From Rhabdobacter roseus (GTDB taxonomy: Bacteria > Bacteroidota > Bacteroidia > Cytophagales > Spirosomataceae): DNA of 64,000 nucleotides. A program made the position numbers and the translations under genes. The notes below the pieces were generated by a model. That model worked only from the letters and a program-made list of their open reading frames with translations. It searched no databases and was not told the DNA's origin. Within the stretch, counting starts at the first letter, position 1; each line of letters opens with the position of its first letter. Where the stretch lies: contig NZ_JACHGF010000002.1 in the NCBI RefSeq assembly GCF_014202275.1, positions 1,017,356 through 1,081,355 of the forward strand, read 5' to 3'. Below, one piece after another: positions 1 through 8,016 of the stretch.

Positions 1-1807
1 TCTGAGTCGCGCCGATGGTACTGCCCGGCGTGGAGGTGCTGCAGTTCTTGTCAGGATTTACCATCAGAGCTACCGCCCCGACTGGCTCGTCGTTGGATGG
101 AGCTCCGTCGGTATTCAGTTGCAGCAGATTAGTTCTCTGTGACTGGTTTTGGGTCGTTAAAGATTCCTCAATCCAATCAAGGCTTCCAGTAACTGCAACG
201 TCAAATATACACGCGCTAAGATAAGGCTCCTTGGTTACACCACCGTCCATACATGCTTTCCTGGCCCATTCTCGTCGCTCAGTGGTAAATGTCGGAATCG
301 ATTTAGGATAGTCTAGAACCGTGTAGATGGCCGTGGATTCTCCTGCCTGATAATGGAATAATGAAGAGCTTTGAGTCACACGCCATGCCTCAGGAAGCAC
401 GGGGTATATTCTTTCAAATGGTAACCGTAGCGAAAAGTTATCTTCCTTGAGGTCAGAGATGTCAATTATTTTGTTGTCTTTGAGTAAAAGGTCGTTCTTT
501 GGATTACCGTCATAATTGCCAAACAATCCCACTATTTTACCTTTTCTGCTTTTATTCAGTGTTATCCTTGGATGATTCCCATGCATTCGTACAATATCAC
601 CCCACTTACTAACAACTTTGACTCCCCTTCCGTACCGACTATCTTCGTAAGAAATTGTTCCCCCACCTTGTAGGGAGATGGTGGTAAAATTCGAGTTCTG
701 TCGAGTTCCATTGATAAAAAGTCCAGCATTTGTATTTGAGATCACGTCACCTCCGGTTTGAATCGCAATACCATTGTTAAATGAGAATACGCCACCATTT
801 GATCCTATATATCGTACCTGCACTTCAAAGTTATCGGTCAATGATTTTGCTGCCACAAATTCTCCCCATGCTTGGAAATCGTACTTCAATCCATCAAAAG
901 TTATCAGATGTGGATCGCCCCAGCTTTCCGCAGGATCCTCTTCGTCGTCAGGGTTGTCCTTGCACTCGGCATCCCATTCGTCGAAATTTTCAGCGTCAGC
1001 AGCAATTTGTAGGCAAAAAGGTAATGGAGGAAGAGGAAGTGGAGGTACTGGCTCATTCGGATCTCTATCGCAATTATAAATAGTTTCAACAATCTGGTCT
1101 GCGTTCTCAGAGCAGACCAGGATTATCGTTGCAGTTGCTACAATCGTACAAACTGGGCCGAGAGCGGCTCCTAAGAGAGGCACAAGGAACTCCAAGGAAC
1201 AGATCGTTGCGAACAACGTTATAGTTGATGCTATACAAACAGTAAATTTTACCCATGCTACGACCTCCTTCCAAGTACATCTTAAACTAGAAATCCTGCC
1301 ATTCGAAGTGCCATTCTGACTCAACGTCTTTATTAACAGTAGCATGTCGTCAGAAATCTTCACTGTCTGCTTCGGGCCCGCAGACTGATTTGTCAACATG
1401 TCAACTGCTTCTACTGCTAAAGTCCCACTTGTTAGGTTATAGTCAGAAAACGAAAGCTTTCGTAGCGCCCCTTCCGAGCGCGCTATTAGATCGGTAACCA
1501 AACCTTTGCTGTTAATCTTAATGCAAAAAGAAGCCTTCAGTGTCCTATTGTGGAGGAATATGCTGTCAACCGTAATTAAGCTCCCATCTGTCGCCTTTCT
1601 CCCATAGGCCATCACTATTTCATTCTCGGAGAAGTCCTGGATGACCATTCCCGCCTTGGTTTGACCCGACTTCAACTCCCAGTGATTTAGTTTGTCAAAG
1701 ATTGTCTCTCTCTCTTCTGGTGCAGGATTCTCAACCTTGGATTTGTCCTTACAAGAGTTTAAAGAAAATACTGTGAGAAAGAAAATGAATAGAAGAAGTC
1801 TTTTCAT
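1..1807 (-). CDS. Lipoprotein with von Willebrand factor type D domain (3' end outside window)
   Basis: An open frame of about 602 codons reads leftward from an ATG at 1807-1805 and leaves the window without a stop, so the C-terminus is missing. Residues 1-18 form a lipoprotein signal with lipobox LNSC (Cys19). A strongly hydrophobic stretch lies at about residues 180-225. A von Willebrand type D domain follows at about 296-537: it opens with WGDPHLITFDGLKYDFQAWG, contains GLFGNYDGNPKNDL, and ends with an ACIFDVAVTG-like segment. VWD domains occur in secreted adhesive or matrix proteins, so a cell-surface role is inferred; no enzyme motif is seen. The gene is AT-richer than the rest of the window and lacks the GTAC-centred words common elsewhere, which suggests acquisition. 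Domain call is firm; function is unknown. Confidence 0.85.
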   Translation of the reverse strand, partial: MKRLLLFIFFLTVFSLNSCKDKSKVENPAPEERETIFDKLNHWELKSGQTKAGMVIQDFSENEIVMAYGRKATDGSLITVDSIFLHNRTLKASFCIKINSKGLVTDLIARSEGALRKLSFSDYNLTSGTLAVEAVDMLTNQSAGPKQTVKISDDMLLLIKTLSQNGTSNGRISSLRCTWKEVVAWVKFTVCIASTITLFATICSLEFLVPLLGAALGPVCTIVATATIILVCSENADQIVETIYNCDRDPNEPVPPLPLPPLPFCLQIAADAENFDEWDAECKDNPDDEEDPAESWGDPHLITFDGLKYDFQAWGEFVAAKSLTDNFEVQVRYIGSNGGVFSFNNGIAIQTGGDVISNTNAGLFINGTRQNSNFTTISLQGGGTISYEDSRYGRGVKVVSKWGDIVRMHGNHPRITLNKSRKGKIVGLFGNYDGNPKNDLLLKDNKIIDISDLKEDNFSLRLPFERIYPVLPEAWRVTQSSSLFHYQAGESTAIYTVLDYPKSIPTFTTERREWARKACMDGGVTKEPYLSACIFDVAVTGSLDWIEESLTTQNQSQRTNLLQLNTDGAPSNDEPVGAVALMVNPDKNCSTSTPGSTIGATQ

Positions 1808-1924
1808 GATTGGATTGATTTAATAGGGTATGGCAAAGTAGGTCAAGTGTGAGATACTAACAGCAATTTAATTTGATGTGATTACATAAGGTTACAAAAA
1901 TTTATCGCCTGCATTTAAGCCTTT

Positions 1925-1942
1925 GTTGGTGTTTTCACCAAC
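1925..1942. repeat. REP-like hairpin (GTTGGTG-tttt-CACCAAC)
   Basis: A perfect 7-bp stem with a 4-nt loop lies just downstream of the transposase remnant at 2148-2372 (minus strand). Its position suggests a repetitive extragenic palindrome mobilised by RAYT transposases. No second identical copy was found here, so the repeat class is inferred. The rest of 1808-2147 holds no convincing gene. Confidence 0.45.
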
Positions 1943-2090
1943 GACCCTATCAGTCTGGTTCCGCCGGAGTTTCCGGTACGGGCTTCTCACAGGCCTAGCC
2001 TGCCAGAAGAATGGCCGCCAAAAGCAGCCTGCTCCTACTTGCTTCATCCGACATAAAAGATTAGAATAAAACGTATATATGGGCGCCTTT

Positions 2091-2106
2091 GGTCGCACCG
2101 ACGACC
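2091..2106. repeat. Hairpin GGTCG-caccga-CGACC, related to one in the metY leader
   Basis: A 5-bp stem with a 6-nt loop. The same arms with a slightly shorter loop occur at 57644-57657, inside the leader ORF upstream of metY. The two copies share the order ggtcg...ccgacgaccgg, suggesting a dispersed palindromic element or convergent structure. Confidence 0.4.
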
Positions 2107-2147
2107 GGTTTATTACCAGCTCTGTCAGTAATCCTCCATACAGTGGG

Positions 2148-2372
2148 TTAGAAAACCAAAGTCATCGTGTTGGCTATGGTAGAATCGGTACGACGAATAC
2201 CAGTCCCCCCTGGATGTGAGGCCAAGTTCCGGGCTGCCTGCAAGGGGTTGTTGTGAAGGTAGGTGAGCTTTTGCTCCACGACTTTTTTGACCCGCTGATC
2301 TTCCACCAAAAAGCGCACACTGTCTACAATAAGCTGTTTGTACTTATCAGGTAGCTGGCGTTTTTCCACCAC
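2148..2372 (-). pseudogene. Remnant of a REP-associated (IS200-like, Y1) transposase
   Basis: The readable frame joins a segment like the N-terminal half of RAYT transposases (DKYKQLIVDSVRFLVEDQRV) directly to the C-terminal signature EQKLTYLHNNPLQA. The central part, which in intact members carries the HxH catalytic pair (motif of the form MPNHxH), is absent. The visible frame opens with GTG at 2372 and continues a few codons upstream without an obvious real start. At about 74 codons against the usual 150-200, this is an internally deleted, inactive copy. Family assignment rests on these two motifs only. Confidence 0.6.
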
Positions 2373-2701
2373 AGAATCGTAGCCGTAAAGAACTGGAGGT
2401 AAAGTAGATGCATAGGCAGCCGCGGTTGGTCAGGATTTTTGGTTGTTAGCAGGCATGAATTAGTCTGAAAGCGTATGTTTTATTTGTTGGTGAAGGCGAC
2501 AAAAACGACAACAATTACCCAAAAAGCCAACCACCACACAATCACTTCTTTCCGAATCTCGGAAAAAATCTTTTGAAGGCCCGATTTTTCCTTGTGAAGC
2601 CACTGGCCTGGGCCGCTTTATTTACTACATTTGGTGAGTAGGTACAGCAGCGGCAGCGGGAGGGTTTCCTCATCTTATACACGCTAACTATCTTTCGGTC
2701 C
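2373..2701. other. Intergenic region without a supported gene
   Basis: AT-rich spacer between the transposase remnant and the sensor kinase. A small palindrome (tccga-atc-tcgga) is the only structure I see. A minus-strand frame reaching into the kinase gene (2542-2793) looks like a chance shadow. Confidence 0.5.
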
Positions 2702-4492
2702 ATGCTCCCTTCAATCCTTTCCACTAGGTACTTTTTCTTCCTTCTCCTCGCTTTACCGGGGTATCTTTTTGGCCAGGCACAACCTGCGACCACTCCCTCC
2801 TCAAGCCCCGAGCGATTACAGAAGGCTCAGGAAGCCGAACAACGAGCACGAACCGAAAATGACTCGACGCAGCTAGCCGAAGCTTACTATCTTTATGGCA
2901 AAGCCTATGCTATAGCTGGTGACTTTCCCACCTCGCAGCGCTATTTTCTACAATCGCTTCGCATTCTGGAACCTCGTGGCGACTCCTTTGAGGTGGGAAG
3001 GCTCTACCTCCGGCTAGCTGAAAATGAAAGCCGAAGGGGTAATAAGCCAAAAGCCTGGCAACACGCTTTGCACGCCGAGCAGGTTCTTCTCCATATTGGC
3101 TCCGAGGAAGGGTTACATAAAGCCTATGGTGTATTGGGCCAGCTTTCGGAGCTGACGAGCGATAGTACAGGTCAGCCCGACTACAACCGTTCTCTGACTT
3201 ACTACCGAAAAACAGAAAGGCTAGCTTACAAGCTTAAGGATACCCTTGGCATGGCCGATGTCTGGCTTAAACTAGGCAATTTGCTCTCGTTTCAGCGTTC
3301 TACAGAGGCCATTCCGTACCTGATGAAAGCGCTGGCTGTATTCCGGACTAAGCAAAAAGAAACCAGCTATGCCTATACCCTAATCGCCTTGTCTACGGCC
3401 GACATCCAGCAAAAACAATTTGGCCGTGCCTGGCAGGCCCTGCAAGAAACCGAGCAATTAATGCCTCGTTTTCCGGCCGAATACGATATGGCACAGGCCC
3501 TCGACCAAGCATTCTTAGGCTATTACGTAGAAACAATGCAATGGCAGGAGGCTTACGAGCGAATGATAAGACTTCAGACTAGAAAGGATATTATTGGGGC
3601 TATTCAACGCGACAACCTCATCAGCCGACTGAACACGGAGTTTGAAACCCAAAAGAAAGAAGCCGCCCTGGAAACACGAACCCGGGAGCTGGAGCTAAGT
3701 ACTCAAAACCAACACCTGCAACGCTGGTTTATCATCACGCTGTTCCTGCTCTTTGCCCTGACTCTGGTCATAAGCTTTATCTACTTCCGGCTCAACCGCA
3801 AGAACCAACGCATCAGCCAGGTGAACGCCCAGTTGGTAAAGGAGCAGAGCCACCGCATCAAAAACCACCTGCAGATGGTAGCCAGCCTGCTCAACATGCA
3901 GTCGCGACGGCTGTCGGACGGCTCGGCCAAAAAAGCCGTCACCGAAAGCCAGCTCCGGGTACAGTCCATCGCGCTGCTGCAGAGGCAACTGTACGATGGC
4001 CAGGGCGTGTCCGAAGTAGATCTCGATGCGTTTGTTACCGAACTGGCCACGTCGGTGCTTAGAAGCTGTGGCTATTCCTATTGCCAGACGTCCTTCCACC
4101 TGGAGCAGGTTCGCCTCGGGGCCGATCAGGCCATCTCCCTGGGCCTAATCCTGACCGAACTGATCACCAATGCCTGCAAGTATGCCTTCCCCAACCACGA
4201 CTGCCCCGAACTACGCATCAGCTGCCAGGTCAAAAATAACCGGCTTCATGTGACAGTCGTCGATAACGGACCGGGACTAGCCAAACCCATCCGCTTGTCG
4301 GCTTTAGAGCCCGCTTCGGGCGGCTCGTTCGGCATGCAACTCATTAAGATGCAGGCGGAGCAATTACTGGCTACCTTTGGTTTTGCCGGGGAAGAAGCGA
4401 ACGGAGCCGACAAAAATATGGTAAACACCACGACAACGGCCCGGTCCACCGGACTAATCTTTCACCTTGACTTTCCCATGAGTACACCATGA
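2702..4492 (+). CDS. TPR-containing sensor histidine kinase (HisKA_2 type)
   Basis: A 596-residue membrane sensor kinase. A signal peptide (to about residue 25, ending FGQAQ) precedes a helical TPR-like sensor region (about 35-330). A single membrane helix, WFIITLFLLFALTLVISFIY, lies near 342-362. The kinase core starts with SHRIKNHLQMVASLLNMQSR, the H-box of the HisKA_2 family (phospho-acceptor His384), followed by a HATPase domain with N-box LILTELITNACKYAF and a DNGPGL motif. The stop codon overlaps the next gene (ATGA), so the two form a translationally coupled pair. The periplasmic TPR region presumably senses a ligand or partner protein; the signal is unknown. Confidence 0.88.
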   Translation: MLPSILSTRYFFFLLLALPGYLFGQAQPATTPSSSPERLQKAQEAEQRARTENDSTQLAEAYYLYGKAYAIAGDFPTSQRYFLQSLRILEPRGDSFEVGRLYLRLAENESRRGNKPKAWQHALHAEQVLLHIGSEEGLHKAYGVLGQLSELTSDSTGQPDYNRSLTYYRKTERLAYKLKDTLGMADVWLKLGNLLSFQRSTEAIPYLMKALAVFRTKQKETSYAYTLIALSTADIQQKQFGRAWQALQETEQLMPRFPAEYDMAQALDQAFLGYYVETMQWQEAYERMIRLQTRKDIIGAIQRDNLISRLNTEFETQKKEAALETRTRELELSTQNQHLQRWFIITLFLLFALTLVISFIYFRLNRKNQRISQVNAQLVKEQSHRIKNHLQMVASLLNMQSRRLSDGSAKKAVTESQLRVQSIALLQRQLYDGQGVSEVDLDAFVTELATSVLRSCGYSYCQTSFHLEQVRLGADQAISLGLILTELITNACKYAFPNHDCPELRISCQVKNNRLHVTVVDNGPGLAKPIRLSALEPASGGSFGMQLIKMQAEQLLATFGFAGEEANGADKNMVNTTTTARSTGLIFHLDFPMSTP

Positions 4493-5247
4493 ACCTACCA
4501 AAGATACTCATCGTAGAAGACGAAGCCCTTACGGCGACGGATTTGAAAGAAACTCTGCAAGAAGCCGGGTACCTCATTACCGGCATTGCCCGTACCTCCC
4601 AGGAAGCCGTGGCGCTCGCGACGAGTAATCCGCCCGAACTCGTGCTCGTGGACATCGAGCTACGGGGCTCGCCGCTGGATGGCATTTCTACTGCCCAGGA
4701 GCTTTTGCAACTCTACCGGATGCCGGTTATCTTCCTGACACAATACGACGACCGTCTTTTGTTTCGGCGGGCCAAGGAGATCTTGCCCGCCGCCTACCTG
4801 CCCAAGCCCTACACCACCGATACGCTCCTGCTACAAGTGGAGCTGGCCTGGCACAATTTCAGGCACACCACCCATCTCCCGCAGGATCACCCCCTACCCG
4901 ATAGGGTGTTTTTACGAACCAAGAAAGGCTTCGAAAAAGTGTATAAACAGGATATCGTCTATTTGGAAGCGGATGGCGTTTGCTCGGATCTGTACCTGAT
5001 GGATAAAAGTGACCGGCTTACCCTCTCGCTGGGGCTGTCCTACCTGGAATCCTACCTACCCGACGCCTACTTTTTCCGCCTGTCGCGCTCCTACCTGATC
5101 AACCTCCAGCACGTAGAAAAACTGGACACTCACTATGTGTACCTAAAAGGCTGTGAAAAAGAGTCGCTGTCGATTCCCCAGGACAATAAGAAAGAGCTAA
5201 TGAGGCGCCTCAATGTAATCCGGGGCGGGAAAGATTCCCCCCGCTAA
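4489..5247 (+). CDS. LytTR-family response regulator
   Basis: A 252-residue two-domain regulator. The receiver domain (1-120) has acidic residues VEDE at 9-12, phospho-acceptor Asp55 (LVLVDIEL) and conserved Lys106 (YLPKPY). A LytTR DNA-binding domain follows at about 135-245 (IVYLEADGVCSDLYL, FFRLSRSYLINL). It is the cognate output partner of the upstream kinase, whose coding sequence it overlaps by 4 bp. Target genes are not evident; LytTR proteins bind direct repeats upstream of targets. The DNA just downstream carries a decayed copy of the same C-terminal domain. Confidence 0.9.
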   Translation: MNLPKILIVEDEALTATDLKETLQEAGYLITGIARTSQEAVALATSNPPELVLVDIELRGSPLDGISTAQELLQLYRMPVIFLTQYDDRLLFRRAKEILPAAYLPKPYTTDTLLLQVELAWHNFRHTTHLPQDHPLPDRVFLRTKKGFEKVYKQDIVYLEADGVCSDLYLMDKSDRLTLSLGLSYLESYLPDAYFFRLSRSYLINLQHVEKLDTHYVYLKGCEKESLSIPQDNKKELMRRLNVIRGGKDSPR

Positions 5248-5328
5248 GCGGAGTGCCGCCCAGCGTAGTCTCCGACTGGGATTCTGGAATTGAATCTGAC
5301 TAGCGTTTTTAATGCAATGAAGAAGTAG

Positions 5329-5511
5329 GTACTTGAAGAAAAGCTCTCCGACGACTTTTTCTTTCGTCTCTCTCGTACCTTCATGATTAATCTATTCTAT
5401 GTAGTGAGTCTGGACGCAAACTATCTTTACTTACAAGGTTACGAAAAGAAGCCTATCCAAATACCTCAAGACCGTAAAAAGGAATTGATGAAACGCCTCA
5501 ATTTGCTTTAA
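5329..5511 (+). pseudogene. Fragment of a second LytTR DNA-binding domain
   Basis: After an in-frame TAG at 5326, about 60 codons read as the C-terminal half of a LytTR domain: DDFFFRLSRTFMINLFYVVS, then YLYLQGYEKK and IPQDRKKELMKRL, ending with TAA at 5509-5511. It aligns residue for residue with the end of the intact regulator (FFRLSRSYLINL, IPQDNKKELMRRL). No receiver domain or start precedes it. The simplest reading is a tandem duplication of the regulator of which only the 3' end survives. 5512-5718 contains only two GTAC words and the leader of the next gene. Confidence 0.75.
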
Positions 5512-5718
5512 AAGTACCTAGAATAAGAAATACCCTCTTCACCAATATTCACCCGCCAGCTCCACTGCACGGCGCGGACTAGTCAAAATCGGTCAAGAAG
5601 GCGTTAAAAGCGACGAAGAATATATTCGCTCGGAGAGGTACTTTTACCTAGCCGGAAAAGGTACTTTGCCGCATTTTAGGGCCAATGCCCGGCCCGGCCT
5701 CCTTTACACTACCTGCCT

Positions 5719-8001
5719 ATGAACTACCACTACCTCCTTGGGCTGCTCCTGCTGGGCAGCTTTGCGGCGCAAGCCCAGAAAAAACCGCTCCCCCCTTACC
5801 AGCCTACCGCCCAGGAAGTGTCCGCCGCTTACCAGCGCATGGCGCGACTGGATTCACTCACCAAAGGTACCGTGTACAACATGAGCGTGGAGCCGCACTG
5901 GCAGCCCGACGGACGGTCGTTCTGGTACCGCAACGTGCTGCGCGACAGCCTGGCGGAGTACTGGTACTACGATAGTCGCCGGGAGCGAAAAATCCGGCCC
6001 TTCGACGCCCAGAAGCTCGCCGTGGCGCTGACGCAGGCCACGGGTCAAAGTACCCCCGCCAACCGACTGGCCATTACCGACCTCTACTTTGATCCGAAAA
6101 ACGATAGCCTGTACCTGGAAAAGGACGGCCGCTGGTACCGCACCGACACCACCCGCTATGCGCTGGAGAAAGTACCCAAGCCGGGTTTTGAGGTACCTCA
6201 GGAAGTAGGCTGGACCCGCCCGCGCAGCCGCTGGTGGCACCCCCGCCCCGACAGCCTCTCGCCCGACCGGCAGCAAAAAGTATTTGTCCGGCATGGCAAC
6301 GTCTTTATTGGTTCGGCCAAAGACCCCAAGAAGTACCACCAGCTCACCCGCGACGGCAACGACCAGAAACCCTACGGCGAGCTGAGCTGGTCGCCGGATG
6401 GAAAGTACCTGGTAGGCTACCGCATCAACCCGCAGCCGGAGCGGGAGGTGAGCTATATTCTCACGTCGCTGCCGTACACCACCCGCGGGGAGGTACGTAC
6501 CCGCGGCTACGCTCAGCCCGGCGACGAGTTCACGAGCTACGAGCCCTACGTTTTCAACCTCACCGACACCACCGTACGCAAGGTACCTGTGGACGTCATT
6601 GATTTCTTCGGGCCGCCGCAGCTCCGTTGGCGCGAAGGAGGGAGGTACTTTACCTACGAAAAGGTAGACCGCGGTCACCAGCGTTTCCGCATCATCGAGG
6701 TGGACGCCCATACGGCTACTGCGCGCGACGTCATCGACGAAAAAACCGAAACCTTTCTCTACGAACGTCGCCTTTATACCCACTACCTGCCCGCCACCCG
6801 TGAGATCATCTGGTCGTCGGAACGGAGCGGCTGGCGGCACTTGTACCTGGTCAACGAAGCGACGGGCCAGATCACCAACGCCATCACCCAGGGCGAATGG
6901 GTGGTGCGGGAGGTCGATAGCGTGGATACCAAAAAACGGGAAGTGTGGTTTCGGGCCAGTGGCATGAATCCCGGCGAGGATCCGTACCACGTGCATTACT
7001 ACCGCATTGGCTTTGACGGGAAAGGATTGGTGCGCCTCACGCAGGCTAACGGTACCCACCAGCTCACCTTCTCGCCCGACCGCACCTACTACCTCGACAC
7101 CTACTCGCGCGTGGACAGTCCGCCGGTGACGGAGCTGCGGCGCACAGCAGATGGTACATTGCTGCAAATCCTGGAAAAAGCCGACGCCACCGACTACCTG
7201 GCGCTGGACCTGCCGCTACCGACCATTTTCACCGCCAAAGGCCGCGACGGCCAGACCGACATCTGGGGCATCGTGTACCGCCCCAGCCGGTTCGATCCAA
7301 AGAAGCGCTATCCGGTCATTGAGTACATCTACGCGGGGCCGCACGATGCCCACGTACCCAAGAACTTCCGGTACTACGGCGAAATGCAGAGCATGGCCGA
7401 GTTGGGTTTTATCTTGGTACAAATCGACGGCATGGGTACCGCCAACCGCTCCAAGGCTTTTCACGACGTATGCTGGCAAAACCTGGCCGACGCGGGCTTT
7501 CCCGACCGCATTGCCTGGATGAAGGCCCTGGCCGCCAAGTACCCCTACGTAGACACGACGCGCGTCGGCATTTACGGTACCTCGGCCGGGGGGCAAAACG
7601 CCCTCGGGGCGCTGCTCTTTCATCCGTCTTTTTACGACGCCGCCGTGTCGGCTTGCGGCTGCCACGACAACCGCGTGGACAAGCAGTGGTGGAACGAGCA
7701 ATGGATGGGGTACCCGGTGGGCCCGCATTACGAGGCGCAGTCGAACGTGACGCACGCGCACAAGCTCCGCGGCGACCTGCTGCTGATCGTGGGCGAAGCC
7801 GACACTAACGTGCCGCCCGAGTCGACCTACCGCGTGGCCGACGAGCTCATTAAGGCCAACAAAGATTTCGAGCTGCTGGTGGTACCGGGCATGGGCCACA
7901 GCGACGGAGGTACCTATGGCCGCCGCAAGAAGCGCGATTTCTTCGTCAAAAGCTTGCTGGGTACTTCACCACCCGCCCGCAATCGCTCCGTCATACCCTA
8001 A
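5719..8001 (+). CDS. Exported S9 family (DPP IV-like) serine peptidase
   Basis: A 760-residue protein with a signal peptide (ending FAAQAQ), a DPP IV-type N-terminal beta-propeller region (about 60-500) and a C-terminal alpha/beta-hydrolase domain. Catalytic residues are visible: Ser622 in GTSAGG, Asp695 in GEADTNVPPE, His727 in GMGHSDGG. The length is typical of dipeptidyl peptidases that remove N-terminal dipeptides, often after Pro or Ala, in the periplasm. It is followed 15 bp later by a DUF885 protein, suggesting an operon for peptide breakdown. GTAC-centred words are dense within the coding sequence. Exact specificity cannot be read from sequence. Confidence 0.92.
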   Translation: MNYHYLLGLLLLGSFAAQAQKKPLPPYQPTAQEVSAAYQRMARLDSLTKGTVYNMSVEPHWQPDGRSFWYRNVLRDSLAEYWYYDSRRERKIRPFDAQKLAVALTQATGQSTPANRLAITDLYFDPKNDSLYLEKDGRWYRTDTTRYALEKVPKPGFEVPQEVGWTRPRSRWWHPRPDSLSPDRQQKVFVRHGNVFIGSAKDPKKYHQLTRDGNDQKPYGELSWSPDGKYLVGYRINPQPEREVSYILTSLPYTTRGEVRTRGYAQPGDEFTSYEPYVFNLTDTTVRKVPVDVIDFFGPPQLRWREGGRYFTYEKVDRGHQRFRIIEVDAHTATARDVIDEKTETFLYERRLYTHYLPATREIIWSSERSGWRHLYLVNEATGQITNAITQGEWVVREVDSVDTKKREVWFRASGMNPGEDPYHVHYYRIGFDGKGLVRLTQANGTHQLTFSPDRTYYLDTYSRVDSPPVTELRRTADGTLLQILEKADATDYLALDLPLPTIFTAKGRDGQTDIWGIVYRPSRFDPKKRYPVIEYIYAGPHDAHVPKNFRYYGEMQSMAELGFILVQIDGMGTANRSKAFHDVCWQNLADAGFPDRIAWMKALAAKYPYVDTTRVGIYGTSAGGQNALGALLFHPSFYDAAVSACGCHDNRVDKQWWNEQWMGYPVGPHYEAQSNVTHAHKLRGDLLLIVGEADTNVPPESTYRVADELIKANKDFELLVVPGMGHSDGGTYGRRKKRDFFVKSLLGTSPPARNRSVIP

Positions 8002-8016
8002 ACCAAACGCCTCCTC

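Noticed and set aside
1892-2098. Minus-strand 68-codon frame next to the transposase remnant
   Set aside because: Overlaps two palindromes and shows no family similarity; reads as repeat DNA rather than a gene.
2542-2793. Minus-strand 83-codon frame
   Set aside because: Antisense to the start of the sensor kinase with low-complexity basic composition; a shadow.
5854-7167. Long minus-strand frame (437 codons) opposite the S9 peptidase
   Set aside because: The plus-strand gene has a complete catalytic triad and signal peptide; the opposite frame has no recognisable domain. High GC produces such shadows, also seen at 19926-21248 and 33174-34634.
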